NCBI GenBank assembly: GCA_963724945.1
Contig: CAVRWL010000003.1
Coordinates: forward strand, 2,728,001-2,792,000
Length of the DNA: 64,000 bases
Direction: 5' to 3'
Origin: Hyphomicrobium_A sp963724945
GTDB lineage: Bacteria > Pseudomonadota > Alphaproteobacteria > Rhizobiales > Hyphomicrobiaceae
The notes beneath the pieces are model-generated. The model was given only the letters and a program-made list of their open reading frames with translations, had not been told where the DNA came from and ran no database searches. The first letter of the stretch is position 1. Each line of letters starts with the position of its first letter. Made by a program: the position numbers and the translations under genes. Positions 45,660-56,689 of the stretch are shown here, piece after piece.

Positions 45660-48078
45660 TCACCGGGCGAGGCAGCGCACGCCTTCGCTTTCCAGCATCG
45701 GCAGCAACGCCTTGAACATCGCCAACGCCACGCGCCGATGGCCGCGCTCGGTGAAGTGCACGATGTCGAGATAGTCGTCGTCGTCCCAGTCGCCGTCGAC
45801 GCCGGCGATCGCCTCGACCACGGGCGCGTGGTCCTCTCGCCCGATGAGCCTGACCATCCGGTTGTGCGCCGCGTTGGCTGCGATGATGTCGTCGATCGGC
45901 TTGAACACTGCGCCGTAGAAGTCCTTCACCGCGCGCGGCGAGGCCGCGTTGACCGCAAGGCTCGACGTCGCCAGCGCGACGGACGCGCCGTTCTCCCGCG
46001 CCAGGACGATGAGCTTGCGATAATCCTCGGCGTATCGGCTCTTGAGCAGCTGGGCGTCGGTGAGCGGTGGCGGGTCGGGCGGGCGGGCGATGTTGCGGGC
46101 GTGCCAGGCATGCAGCGCGCGCTCGATCGTCAGCACCGCGCGGCCGATGAGGGCCGAGGCGCGCGGCCGAACGCCGGGCTCGCTGGGCTCCGCCTCCTGC
46201 CTGAGGCCGAGCGCGAGCAGACCGTTCAGGCCGTGGGTCGAGAGGATGAGATCGGGCTTCAGCGCGCGGATGTCGCGACGCATCAACTCGAGATTGTCCT
46301 CGAGCGTATAGGCCTCCGTTCCGCCGTTGATCACCTCGATCGGCCGGCTGCAGGACGCACGGGTTGCGAACAGGTCCTGCAGAAGCTCCGGCCACGGCTT
46401 CTCGCCCTCGTGCAGCGTCGGCCCGAACGTCTGCAATTCGCCGAGCGCGATGATGCGGAAGCGATCGCCCTTCGCCGGGGCGATTTCCGGCCCGCGGAAG
46501 CCGGCGGAATTGATGTGGATGGTCGTATCGAACATCCGCGCGGTCGCGCCGGGAACCATGACGAACCGAAGCTTTTTCTGCGGGTCGGGTTTCTCGATCG
46601 CGCCGCGAATGCCGTCGTCCCGGATCCATTCGTTGAGGTAGTAGAACCACCACATTGCGAACGCGGTCGGGTTCTCGCGCGCGGCCCGATAGGAATAGGT
46701 CGGGTTGGCGAGCGAGCCGGCGATCGGCACGCCGGTCGAGGACCGATAGACGGCGTCCGCCGCGGGCAGCGCGAGCGCGATGAGGACGAAGGCCCGCGCA
46801 GCAACTCCCAGTCCGGCCGCGAACCGGCCGCCGCGCTCGGCGAGCGCGACCGCAAGCCCGGCCGTCGCGATCAGCGCCGGATAGAACGTCCAGGGCGCAT
46901 CCGCCATGAAGGCGTCGCGCGCCAGCGCCGCGGCGCCGACAAAGCCCAGGGCGAGCGCCGCCGTCTGAAGCCGCCTGCGCGGGGCGCGCCGGCGCCGCCT
47001 CGGCGACCGCTGGCCCCTGCGGCCTTCGGCGATAGTCCGGCCGCCGGGCCAGGATCGGCCGCTCGAAGCCGCGCCAGAAGACGGTCGAGAAGGCCGAGAT
47101 CGCCGCGACGTAGAGCGCGAGTTGCAGGGCGAGCGGCCAGGCGCCGATCAGCGGCTTCAGCGCCATCACAATGACGATGTGGAAGAGATAGGCCGAGTAC
47201 GAAATGCGCCCGAGATAAAAGCTCAGCGCCGCGATCCGGCGCCCCTTGAACAGACCGTCGGCCTCCCGGAAAGCGCTGACCGCGGCGACGCCGAACAGCG
47301 CGGAGGCGTAGGGAAAGACCGCTTGAGCGACCCGCACGCCTTCGAGCGCAAGCGTCGCCACCCGGAATTCGAGGGCGGCGGCGGCGGCGAAAGCCGCGGC
47401 GAGCGCGGCGAGCGCCCGGCCGCCCGTCCCGGCGTTCAGCCCGAGCAATGGCCGCCGCTCCAGCGCCAGGTAGAGCAGGAAGCCCCACACGATCAAATCG
47501 ACGCGAAAAAGCGTGACCCGGCGTACGCCCAGATCCCAATCGGCCGGCGCGGCGAAGGCCCTCAGGGCCACGACGACGAGGACGAACAGGATCGCGAAGG
47601 CGACGTCGACGCGCCGGTCGCCGCGGCCGAGCGCGCGGCCCGCAAGGAACAGAAGCGGCGCGAACAGGAGGTAGAACCACTCCTCGACCGCGAGGCTCCA
47701 GGCGACCGGATAGAAATCGACGGCGTTGGACGAGCGGACGAGGTTTTCGACATAGAAGAGATAGCGCAGCGTGTCGGCGGTGAAGAGATTGCCGGTCATC
47801 AGCGCCACGACGACCAACGCAGCGACATAGGGCGGAATCGTGCGCATCCACCGGCGGGCGAGGAACACCCCGAGGTTGCGCCACGGCCGCCCGACCACCC
47901 AGTCGACGATTTGGGGGGCGAGCACGAATCCGCTGAGAACGAAAAACACCTCGACGGATGCGACCGCGACCGCTTCGACCGTCGGGCTGAACGGCGCATT
48001 GGCCGTCAGGTAGTGCGGAACCGCGACCGCAAACGCCGCGGCGCCCCGCAGGAAGTCCAGCGAGGCGCTGCGCTTCAT
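45660..48078 (-). CDS. Acyltransferase 3 / SGNH-domain membrane protein, one frameshift
   Basis: An OafA-like O-acyltransferase. From ATG 48078 it reads KRSASLDFLRGAAAFAVAVPHYL, with YPVAWSLAVEEWFYLLFAPLL and about ten membrane helices. Near 46,990 the frame changes and TFYPALIATAGLAVALAE continues into a periplasmic SGNH-like domain. In that domain, block I reads ALGELQTFG, with Leu where the nucleophilic Ser is expected. A block III-like HGLNGL and DIVHFTERGH with the Asp and His are present. The protein probably acylates or modifies a surface glycan; the SGNH half may be inactive or affected by one base error. It is coupled to the small membrane peptide upstream. Confidence 0.8.
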
Positions 48079-48218
48079 TGCGGAGGGGCGTAGACGAAGG
48101 GCGCGTTGACCGTCTGTCCGGCGAGCGCGAACAGCACGACGAGCAGCGCGAGGCAGATCAGCGCCGGCCCCGCCCAGGAGCGGGCCAACTGCCGATCGAA
48201 GAATGTTCGCAAGATCAC
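48075..48218 (-). CDS. 47-residue membrane peptide coupled to the acyltransferase
   Basis: A short frame from GTG 48218 reading ILRTFFDRQLARSWAG, then a membrane helix (PALICLALLVVLFALAG) and a short periplasmic-looking tail ending FVYAPPQ. Its TGA overlaps the ATG of the acyltransferase gene (ATGA), the same coupling seen in many operons, which supports it as a real gene. I do not know a family for it. Confidence 0.5.
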   Translation of the reverse strand: MILRTFFDRQLARSWAGPALICLALLVVLFALAGQTVNAPFVYAPPQ

Positions 48219-48279
48219 CGTGCGCGAGGCCTTACGCGGACCCGGCGCCCGCGCGCCCGCGCCTTATACTCAACGAGCT

Positions 48280-48540
48280 TCAGGCCGCAAACTCGCCGAG
48301 GCGGCGATAGAGGCTCATGATCGACCCGTCGTTTGAGGATTGCGCCCAGTCGTGCGCAGCGCGCCAGCCGATCCGTCGAGCCGGCCGGACGCCCGGCGCG
48401 GTGCCGGCCTCGACCCGGCAGCCGCGCGACAGCGCGCCCGAGGCGTAGGCCTTCGCCTTCTCCTCGTCGGCGCACTCGGTCAGGCGCCAGTCGATCTCCG
48501 CCCCATCCTTGCGCGTCGTCGAAACAAACCATGAGGTCAT
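48280..48540 (-). CDS. Small hypothetical protein
   Basis: An 86-residue protein from ATG 48540 (TSWFVSTTRKDGAEIDWRLT). It contains ADEEKAKAYASGALSRGCRVEAGT, WRAAHDWAQSSND and SLYRRLGEFAA. It reads like a small soluble domain with regular helices and strands. It is 61 bases upstream of the membrane peptide on the same strand. No function is recognised. Confidence 0.6.
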   Translation of the reverse strand: MTSWFVSTTRKDGAEIDWRLTECADEEKAKAYASGALSRGCRVEAGTAPGVRPARRIGWRAAHDWAQSSNDGSIMSLYRRLGEFAA

Positions 48541-48731
48541 TGCCGTTCCTCGCCGCCGTCGCGCCCCACCGAGAGTCAAATCCCAGCCGAGCGTGGCGTA
48601 AACAAGGCCATATAATGTTTACATTGTTTTCATCAACGAAAGCCAGTGTCGCGGCCGTCGCGTGCTTGCAAGGCGGGCGCGGCGCGCGCCGGGCTTATTG
48701 GCGAATCGAAACCGGGGCGGCGAGCGGCCAA

Positions 48732-49728
48732 TCAGTCGCCGGGCGCAGCCGGGGGCCGCGGCGAAGCTGCAGGCGCGGCGGCGGGCGTTTCGGCCATGAC
48801 CGGAATCCCGAACGGCCGCAGGAGCTGGAGCGTCCGCACGACCGTGCTGGAGAACACAGACCGCAGGGGCGGCCCCTTGGAGCGCTGATCGAGCATGGCC
48901 GCCGCCATCTCCCGGTCCTTTGCGTTCGCTGCGGCGAAATCGCGCCGGTAGAGGTCGCGGACCCAGTCGTCCTTGGGGCTTTCGCGCCCCGGTGTTGGCG
49001 ATGGTCAGCCACATGAGCCCCCTGGCCCGCTGCGGCTCGACGCCGTCGCCGACGAACAGAAGATGTCCAAGCAGCGCCTCCGACGGGCGGTGCCCTTTGT
49101 GCGCGGCCAGCATCAGCCAACGCGCCGCGACGAGCTTGTCCTGGGCGAGGCCGCCGGCGCCGACAATATACATATGGGCAAGGTTGTACTGCGCGTCCGG
49201 ATCGCCGAACGTGGCGGCGGCATATTGGAAAAGCTCGCGCGCCCGGACCGGGTCAGCGCGGACGTCGCTATTTGCAATGCCCGTGAGGCTATAGACGCCA
49301 ACGGCGACAAAAGCGCTCGACACCGCGCCGCGATTGCGCGGGTCGAGAGCGTCCTCATCATAGTCCTCAACAAGCTGGTTGAAGTAATGATAGGCCTTTA
49401 CGTCATCGCGACCGACGCCGACGCCGTCGGCGTACATCTCGCCGAGTTTCCAGCGGGCGACCGGCTGGCCGCTGTCGGCGGCGTAGGTGAGCGCGTCGAC
49501 GCAAGAGGCGGCGTTGCCCGCGTTGAGGTCGTCGAGCCCCGCCCGAAGCGCCTGCTCGGCGCTGGCGTAGTTCTTGGGAGAGATCTTCGCCGGAGGATTG
49601 GTGGTCGAGCCGTCGAAGGCGAAGGCGGGCCCGACCAACGCCCCCACCAGAAGCGCCGCCAGAAGCGCGCCGTCCCGCCGCCTCCTGTCGGCTCTGTTCC
49701 CCACCACGACCCACGCGTCCACGCGCAT
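48732..49728 (-). CDS. ExoR-like periplasmic Sel1-repeat protein, one frameshift
   Basis: The start is ATG 49728 with a signal peptide (GALLAALLVGALVGPAFAFDG). Sel1-like repeats follow: ALTYAADSGQPVARWKLGEMYADGVGVG, YHYFNQLVEDY, ARELFQYAAATFGDPDAQYNLAHMY and AARWLMLAAHKGHRPSEALLG. This layout closely recalls ExoR, the periplasmic inhibitor of the ChvG/ChvI two-component system in Rhizobiales. Near 48,985 the frame shifts; the continuing frame (RDFAAANAKDREMAAAML, PPLRSVFSSTVVRTLQLL) ends at 48,732, while the uncorrected frame runs on as nonsense to 48,619. The ExoR assignment is by repeat layout, so moderate. Confidence 0.75.
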
Positions 49729-49923
49729 ATTCCGATCCGCAAAAGCACCCACGCCGAGACCTCGGGCGAGGTCGCAAGGAACGTGTGACAACCGCAATTT
49801 AGTTGACAAACGCTGCGAGTTTTTTATGGCGCAATCGCGGCGCGCGCCGGTCGGAATCCGGTCGGCCGAGAGATGCATCCGGGCTGTTGCGCGGAAGCCA
49901 CATTTTGCCCGCCGCTGCGGCGG

Positions 49924-52810
49924 TTAGACGCCCTCCAGACGCTCGCGCGCGTGGGTCAGTTTGACGAGCCGCGCCTCGAACGTCTCGCGCCGCTCCTCGT
50001 GCTCGGCGACAACCTCGTCGGGCGCGCGCTGCAGGAAGTCCTCATTGCCGAGTTTGGCCGCGACCTTGGCGATCTCGAGCCTGACCTTGTCGATCTCCCG
50101 GTCGAGCCGCGCTCTTTCGGCCTCGAAGATCGACGACGCCGGCGAGCGGCAACGCGGCGACCTCGCCCCGCACGACCAGCAACAAAGACCCCGCCGGCGC
50201 GACATCGGCCGTCTCGACCGCCTCGACCCGGGCGAGCCGCTTGACGCTCTCGCTCCAGGCGGCCGCGCTTCTCGCGGCGACGGCGCTGGGCGAAACCAGG
50301 ATCAGCGACATCGGCGTCGAGGGCGGCGACGCCCATCTCCGACTTCACCGAGCGGATTTCGCCGATCAGGTCGACGATCCAGCCGATCTCGGCCTCGACC
50401 GCCTCGTCGACTGCGAGTCCCTCCTTCGGCCAGGGGCCAAGCGCCAGCGGGCCCATGCGCGGCGGGCCCGCCTCGCCCTTGATCGCCCACAGCTCCTCGG
50501 TGAGGAACGGCATGAACGGGTGGAGGAGCGCGTAGATCGTGTCGAGCACATGCGCGATGGTCGCCCGCGTCTCCGCCTCGCGTCGCGGCGTCCGCCTCGC
50601 CCTGGAGCACGGGCTTGGCGAGTTCCAGGCACCAGTCGCAAAAGACGCTCCAGACGAAGCGATAGACGGCGTTCGCCGCGTCGTTGAATCGGTAGGACTC
50701 GATCGCCCCGGCGGTCTCGGCCGCCGCCTTCGCCGCCTCGCCGAGAATCCAGCGGTTGAGCGGCTCGCGGACCGCAGCGGGATCGAAGCCGGCGACGCGG
50801 GCGCAGCCGTTCATTTCGGCGAAACGCGACGCGTTCCAGATCTTGGTGGCGAAGTTCCGGTAGCCCTCGACGCGCGCTTCAGAAAGCTTGATGTCGCGCC
50901 CCTGCGCCGCCATGGCGGCAAGGGTGAAGCGGAGGGCGTCGGCGCCGTAGCGGTCGATGAGTGTCGATCGGGTCGATCACGTTGCCCTTCGACTTCGACA
51001 TCTTCGCGCCCTTCTCGTCGCGCACGAGGGCGTGGATGTAGACGTCGCGGAACGGAATCTCGTCCTGGAAGTGCAGCCCCATCATCATCATCCGGGCGAC
51101 CCAGAAGAAGATGATGTCGAAGCCGGTGACCAGGACGTCGGTCGGGTAGAAGCGCTTCAGCTCCGGCGTCTCGTCGGGCCAGCCCAGGGTCGAGAACGGC
51201 CAAAGCGCCGAGGAGAACCAGGTGTCGAGCACGTCCTCGTCGCGGCTGAATGTCGCAGCCAGCCGGGCCGGATCGCCGGCAAGCGCCTCGGCCTCGTCGT
51301 CGGTCAGCGCCCCGCGCTCGACTCCGTCGGCGAGCGCCGCCGCGTAAGCCGCGTCCTCGCTCTCCTCGACGTAGCATCCGCCCCAGGGCGAATACCACGC
51401 CGGGATCTGGTGTCCCCACCAGAGCTGGCGCGAAACGCACCACGGCTGGATGTTCTCCAGCCAGTCGTAATAGGTCTTCTCCCAGGTCTTCGGCACGAAC
51501 TGGGTGCGGCCCTCCCGCACCGCCTCGAGCGCCGGCGCGGCCAGCGTCTTGGCGTCGACGTACCACTGGTCGGTGAGCCACGGCTCGATGACCGCGTTGG
51601 AGCGGTCGCCGTGCGGGACCATGTGCGCATGCGGCTCGATCCGCGCCAGAAGGCCGGCGAGCGCCATCATTTCGACGATGCGCCGCGCGGGCGACGAAAC
51701 GGTCCTCGCCGTCGACCGCCGCGATCAGGCGCGCGTGGTCGTGGTCGCTCTCGACGCCCTCGAAGAAGGCGAGATTGTCCTTGAGAAAGACCCGCGCCTC
51801 GGCGTCGAGCACGTTGATCGGCCGCGCGCCCTCGGCCTCGTGGCGCTTGCCGACCTCGAAGTCGTTGAAGTCGTGCGCAGGCGTGATCTTGACCGCGCCG
51901 GTCCCCTTCTCGGGATCGGAATAGGCGTCGGCCACGATCGCGATCAGGCGGCCGACCAGCGGCAGGCGCGACCTGCCGGCCGACCAGATGCCGATAGCGC
52001 TCGTCCTCCGGGTGGACGGCGACGGCGGTGTCGCCGAGCATCGTCTCGGGGCGGGTGGTGGCGACCGTGACCCGCTCGCCCGTCTCCTCGCCGTGACCGT
52101 CGACCACCGGATACTCGAAATAATAGAGATGACCGTTCGGGTTCCGCGCCAAGAGTCTTGGCGAGCGCAGCGCTACGTCGAAGGCTCGCCGGCATCGCGC
52201 GACCATTTGAACGCGCCCTTGCACTCGACCTGCTGAACTTCGAGGTCGGAGATCGCGGTCTGGAACTTCGGGTCCCAGTTGACGAGCCGCTTGTCCTTGT
52301 AGATCGAGCCCTTCGCGATAGAGCTGGACGAACACCTTGGCGACCGCGCGCGACAGGCCCTCGTCGAGGGTGAACCGCTCGCGGCTCCAGTCGCAGGACG
52401 CGCCGAGCCGCTTCAGCTGCTGGACGATCGCCCCGCCCGACTTCGGCCTTCCACCCCCAGACCCGCTCGAGAAACGCCTCGCGGCCCATCGTGCGCCGGT
52501 CGGGCTCCTGCGCCTCGGCGAGCTTGCGCTCGACCACCATCTGGGTCGCGATGCCGGCGTGGTCGGTGCCCGGCTGCCAGAGCACGTCGCGGCCGTTCAT
52601 CCGCCGGTAGCGGCACAGAATGTCCTGCAGGGTGTTGTTGAGCGCGTGGCCCATGTGCAGGTTGCCGGTGACGTTCGGCGGCGGAATGACGATGCAGAAG
52701 GGCTCGGCGCCGGCGCGCTCGGGCCGTCCGGCCCTGAAGGCCCCGGCGTCTTCCCACAGGGCGGAAACGCGGGCCTCGACCGCGGAAGCGTCAAACGATT
52801 TGTCCATCAT
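49924..52810 (-). CDS. valS: Valyl-tRNA synthetase, about nine frameshifts
   Basis: This enzyme charges tRNA-Val. Start ATG 52810 (MDKSFDASAVEARVSALWED), end with the C-terminal coiled coil (EAERARLDREIDKVRLEIAK) at 49,924. The HIGH motif is NLHMGHALNN, the editing-domain region is TTRPETMLGDTAVAVHPED and the KMSKS loop is KMSKSKGN. AWYSPWGGC and FWVARMMMMGLHF are also class signatures. The frame changes near 52,440, 52,315, 52,150, 51,970, 51,690, 50,965, 50,585, 50,310 and 50,140. As the gene is essential and all motifs are intact, the breaks are almost surely sequence errors. Confidence 0.93.
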
Positions 52811-53117
52811 CGGGTACCGGTCCGCGCCGCGCCCGGACGGGGCGGCTGATTTTATGTTGATTCGCAGCGCATCGAAGAATGCCGGCCAGCCGGCGCCGAC
52901 AGGGGCGCGCCGCGGCGGGTTTAAGCCCCACGCGGCGGCGCAAGTCAACAAACGGACGAGGACTTCCGGCCGGCGCGCCATGACATCGGGTCGCGCCGGC
53001 TTGCCCTCACCCTGCCGCCATAGCCCGTCCTTGCGGGCGCCCTACGGCGGCTTCCCTTTCGAGCCTTGCAACCCAGCCGCGCCCGGTCTCGCGTCTCGTT
53101 CTCGCCCGCCTGTTATC

Positions 53118-53181
53118 TCCCTGTTCCGCTCCGAAATCGCCTGATAAGTCCCTGTTCCGGACCTGTTAAGTCGCCTGTTCC
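53118..53181 (+). repeat. Short imperfect direct repeats (CTGTTCC units)
   Basis: TCCCTGTTCCG occurs at 53118-53128 and 53149-53159, and TCGCCTGTTCC at 53171-53181. The last two are each preceded by CTGATAAG or CTGTTAAG, giving an 18-19 bp unit. They lie in the 543-bp gap 52,811-53,353 between valS and popZ. Otherwise I see no gene or RNA in that gap. Confidence 0.5.
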
Positions 53182-53353
53182 AGCCCGCAACCGGCGGGTT
53201 GCAAAGACAGCAACGCCATGACATTGCGGGACTTTTATGGATCTGAGCGCCGAACAGGGGGCAAAAACCGCCTGCTGGCAGGCAAGCCGGACCGGCGGCG
53301 GCCGGCTCGGATTAAGGCCGACCCGCGCGGATTCGATCAGAAATCGTCAGCCT

Positions 53354-53890
53354 CTAGCGGGCCGCCCGAACGATCCGCTCGATCTCGGCGCGCACCAGCC
53401 GCTCGACGATGGCCGGCAGATTTTCGTCGAGCCACGCCTTGAGCATCGGGCGCAGCATTTCCCGCGCCATGCCTTCGGCCAGCTCCGCGGTACGGGCGGC
53501 AAGATTGGCGGACAACTCTTCGAAGGCCGAGGCGACCGCCTTATCGGTGTCCGGCGACAGGAGCGGCGCGTCGTCCTCGGCAGGGGTCTCGACCAGCGGC
53601 TCGGAAGCCGCTGTCCGCCTCCGGTTCGGCGCTGGCGCCAGACGACCTTCGGCGCGCCCGTCTCGGCGGTCGGCCCGGGCCGGTGCGCGCGTCGCGGCGG
53701 GCTCGGCCTTCGAATAGACGACCTGCGGCCCCGGCGCCGCCGGCCTCTCCGGAGCGCTTCTGCTCTCGGGGACTTGGGCCGGCTCGCGCTCCTCGGCGAT
53801 GATCGTCCGGATGGAGGCCAGGATCTCCTCCATCGACGGCTCGTGCGCCCGTTGCGCCCGACGGACCGCTTCGTATTCGCGATCGCCCAT
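53354..53890 (-). CDS. popZ: PopZ-like polar organising protein (DUF2497)
   Basis: A 178-residue protein from ATG 53890. The conserved N-terminal helix EPSMEEILASIRTIIAEE is followed by a long Pro/Ala/Arg-rich disordered region. The conserved C-terminal assembly helices follow: LSANLAARTAELAEGMAREML and LKAWLDENLPAIVERLVRAEI. This layout matches PopZ, which scaffolds the cell poles and anchors ParB in alphaproteobacteria. It lies between tolC and valS, a common order in Hyphomicrobiales. Confidence 0.88.
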   Translation of the reverse strand: MGDREYEAVRRAQRAHEPSMEEILASIRTIIAEEREPAQVPESRSAPERPAAPGPQVVYSKAEPAATRAPARADRRDGRAEGRLAPAPNRRRTAASEPLVETPAEDDAPLLSPDTDKAVASAFEELSANLAARTAELAEGMAREMLRPMLKAWLDENLPAIVERLVRAEIERIVRAAR

Positions 53891-54071
53891 GACTCGCGTC
53901 GACCGCGCTCTTGCCCAACGCTTCAGCCACTGTGCCGCCCTCGACCGATCGCCGTGCGTCCACCCCGCCGCCGACCGCGGCGCGGAGCCTGATTCGCGGC
54001 CTCGAGACAAGGTTAATCGCGCGATCGCCGCCGCCGGCAAGCCCGACGGGCCGTCCGGGCGCCGTCCACGC

Positions 54072-55520
54072 CTATTTCCCGTCGGGCGTGCGGACCCCGA
54101 ACCACTTGCTCTTGACCTGGTTGAAGTGGACGCTCGGATCGTATTCGGCGACCGCGAGCCCGAGGGTCGGCACGTTGAGCCGGCCGATCGCCGACAGCAG
54201 CGCGTAGGAAAAGACGACCTGGTCGTGCTCCGCGCGGACGAGCTGGGTGCGCGGCGGAAAGCAGAGCCTGCTGGGCGTTGAGCACGTCGAGCGTGGTGCG
54301 CTGGCCGACTTTCGCCTCCTCGCGGACGCCGGCGAGCGCCACCTCGTTGGCGGCGACCGAGGCGCGCGCCGCCTTCACCACGCCGATCGCGGCCTGGTTG
54401 CGGCCCCAGGACGCGACGACGTTCTGCACGGATCTGGTCCCGGGTCGAGCTGGCCTTCAGCTCCTGAACGCTGAGACCTTCCTTCGACTGGCGGATACCG
54501 GCATATTCTGCGCCGCCCTGGTAGATCGGGATGGTCAAATTCCCTGTGATCTGGGCGTTGAACGCCCGCATGCCGGGCGTGCTGTTGACGTCGAACGCTT
54601 GAGTGACCTGCGCCTGCACGCTCGCCTGGGGGTAGAGCGCGCCTTCGGCGATCTTGATGCTGAGCAGCGCGGCGTCGACGCCGTGCTCCTGGGCGACGAT
54701 GGCCGGATGCTCGACCTGCGAAATGTTGACCGCCTCCGGCAAGGTTCGCGGCAACGGCCTCACCAGCGGCCTGACCGGCGCCAGGACCTTTGGCTCGTCG
54801 CCAATCACCTGGCGGTAGGTGGCGACCGAGGCTTCGAGGACCGCCTGGTCGGACAGCAGCTGCGCATTGGCGCTGGCGAGGCTCGCCTCGGCCTGGGCGA
54901 CGTCGGTGCGGGTCACTTCGCCGACCGTGAAGCGGTCCTGCGTCTCCCGCAGCTGTTCCTTCAGCACATCGACGTTGTTGCGGTCGAGATCGACGATGGC
55001 CGAGTTCTGCAGCACGTCCATATAGGCCTGCACGCCCGAAAGCAGCGTCGTCTGCTCGGTATTGCGCAAAGTCTCGCGAGCGGCGAGGACCTGCGATTCG
55101 GCGCTCCGGATCCTGTTGATCGTTTGATAGCCGTCAAACACCGTCTCGGAAGCCTGCACGCCGTAGCTGCGCGGCAACGCGCCGGTCGCGAATTTGAGCG
55201 ATCCGATTGTCCATCGGCGCCCGGGAAAATCTCGTTTCCGTTAGAGTGCTGCACCCCGGCCGCACCTACCGCAGATACTTTCGGGAGATAGCCGGCGTTC
55301 GCCGTGGGGACGTTCTCGTCGGTCTGGCGAACTGTGGCGCGCTGGGAATTGATGTCGGGGTTGGTCAGGTAGGCCTTGACCAGCGCGCCGCTCATCGTTT
55401 CGGCTCCGGCGGTCCCGCCGCCGACCGTCGCCAGGGCGACGGCCGCCAGAAGCGCGAACCGGAGGGCGCCGCGCGGCGCGGCGTCGCTCGGGCGGGTCGT
55501 CGTGTCTTGCTAGCGCCCAT
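54072..55520 (-). CDS. tolC: TolC-family outer-membrane efflux channel, about four frameshifts
   Basis: A type I secretion/efflux outer-membrane factor. It begins at ATG 55520 (GASKTRRPARATP); after a frame change near 55,490 the signal region reads LRFALLAAVALATVGGGTAGAE. Mature segments are LVKAYLTNPDINSQRATVRQTDENV, then YGVQASETVFDGYQTINRIRSAE, DRFTVGEVTRTDVAQAEASLASA and YQGGAEYAGIRQSKEGLS. The sequence resumes after shifts near 55,205, 54,430 and 54,265 as EAKVGQRTTLDVLNAQQ, and ends VKSKWFGVRTPDGK. All hallmark TolC repeats are present. It could serve RND pumps that lack their own channel gene. Confidence 0.88.
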
Positions 55521-55795
55521 CCCTCGATCCACCTCCGCCACACCGTCCCGAGCGGAGAAAAGGCTCTCCGCCGGGATCCGATCGTCCGCAAGGCGACGGA
55601 AATAACGCAAGAGCGCGCCCCGCCCCGCGTGCGCCGCCAACCGCCGCCGACGAGCATCATAATCGTGCGCGGCCCCAATGCCACCCCAACGTCGCCCTAT
55701 GAACGCCGGCGCGCCATTTTTGGCCGACCCGTCGCAAAGATGCGACACTTGCGGACGGCCGCCGGCAGGCCGATCGCCCCCTCGAACGGGCGAAG

Positions 55796-56470
55796 TTAGA
55801 ACACAAAACTCGGCGCTGGCTTGAAACTCGTCGAGCGCGTCGGCCGTCGCCTCGAACAGCGCGCGGCGGCTCACCCCCTCCCCGCGGCGCTCGTAGAGCG
55901 CGGCCTGCGGCGAGCCCATGATCGCGTCGACCCCGACCAGCCGTCCGCCGTCGGCGAGCTGGCCGATCAGCGCGTCGGGCCGGACGCGGAAGGCGCCCTC
56001 GACGACGATGACGTCGAACGGGGCGAGACGGAGCCGCGCCGGCCGCGAGCGGGCCCTCGATCACGGTCACGCCTGCCCGCCCGGCGAGCAGCTCGCGCGC
56101 GGCCGCGACGGCGCCGGGGTCGGATTCGAGCGCCACGACCTTTGCGCCCATGAAGTCGAGCAGCGCCGCGCCGTACCCCGAGCCGGCGGCGACGTCGAGC
56201 GCCCGCTCGCCCGCCTTGACGGCCGCCGCCTGCAGCATCCGCGCCAGCGTCGACGGGCGCAGGAGCCGACGCGTCCGGGCGCCGAGCGCCGGGGTGTCGC
56301 GATCGAGATAGGCGAGCGCCGCGCCAGTCGGCCGTCACGAACCGTTCGCGCGGCGTCGTGAGAAAGGCCGCCAGCACCTCGCGGTCGACGACGTCGCCCG
56401 TACGCAACTGGCTGTTGACCATTTGCAGCCGCCGCTCAAGGTCCGAGTCGGCTGGAGTGGTCGTCGCCAT
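55796..56470 (-). CDS. pcm: Protein-L-isoaspartate O-methyltransferase, about three frameshifts
   Basis: The start is ATG 56470 with the domain-like MVNSQLRTGDVVDREVLAAFLTTPRERFV. The frame changes near 56,325, after which RALDVAAGSGYGAALLDFMGAKVVALESD is the SAM-binding part. A change near 56,045 gives PFDVIVVEGAFRVRPDALIGQLADGGRLVG. A last one near 55,812 gives the usual C-terminus PSFVF. The enzyme repairs isoaspartyl residues; in Hyphomicrobiales it commonly precedes tolC, as here. Confidence 0.87.
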
Positions 56471-56529
56471 CGGAATTCGCCCCCGCGATGCGGAACGAAA
56501 AGCCGCCCGCGCTTTCTCGACAAATGCAT

Positions 56530-56603
56530 TGGAGGCCTCGCCCGGAATCGAACCGGGGTGCAAGGATTTGCAGTCCTCTGCGTAGCCACTCCGCCACGAG
56601 GCC
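56530..56603 (-). tRNA. tRNA-Cys (GCA)
   Basis: The minus strand folds into a complete cloverleaf. The acceptor stem GGCCTCG pairs with CGAGGCC. The anticodon arm GGACTGCAAATCC has loop CTGCAAA (anticodon GCA), the T-arm is GGTTCGATTCC, the discriminator is T, and the CCA is encoded. It lies between pcm and pcs. Confidence 0.96.
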
Positions 56604-56689
56604 GGCGACCGAACGATGTCTCATCGGCCGCGACCGGCGGGCTATAGCAAGGATTGGCGCGTCGCGGCAAGGCGGTTTCGCCGCCGCCT

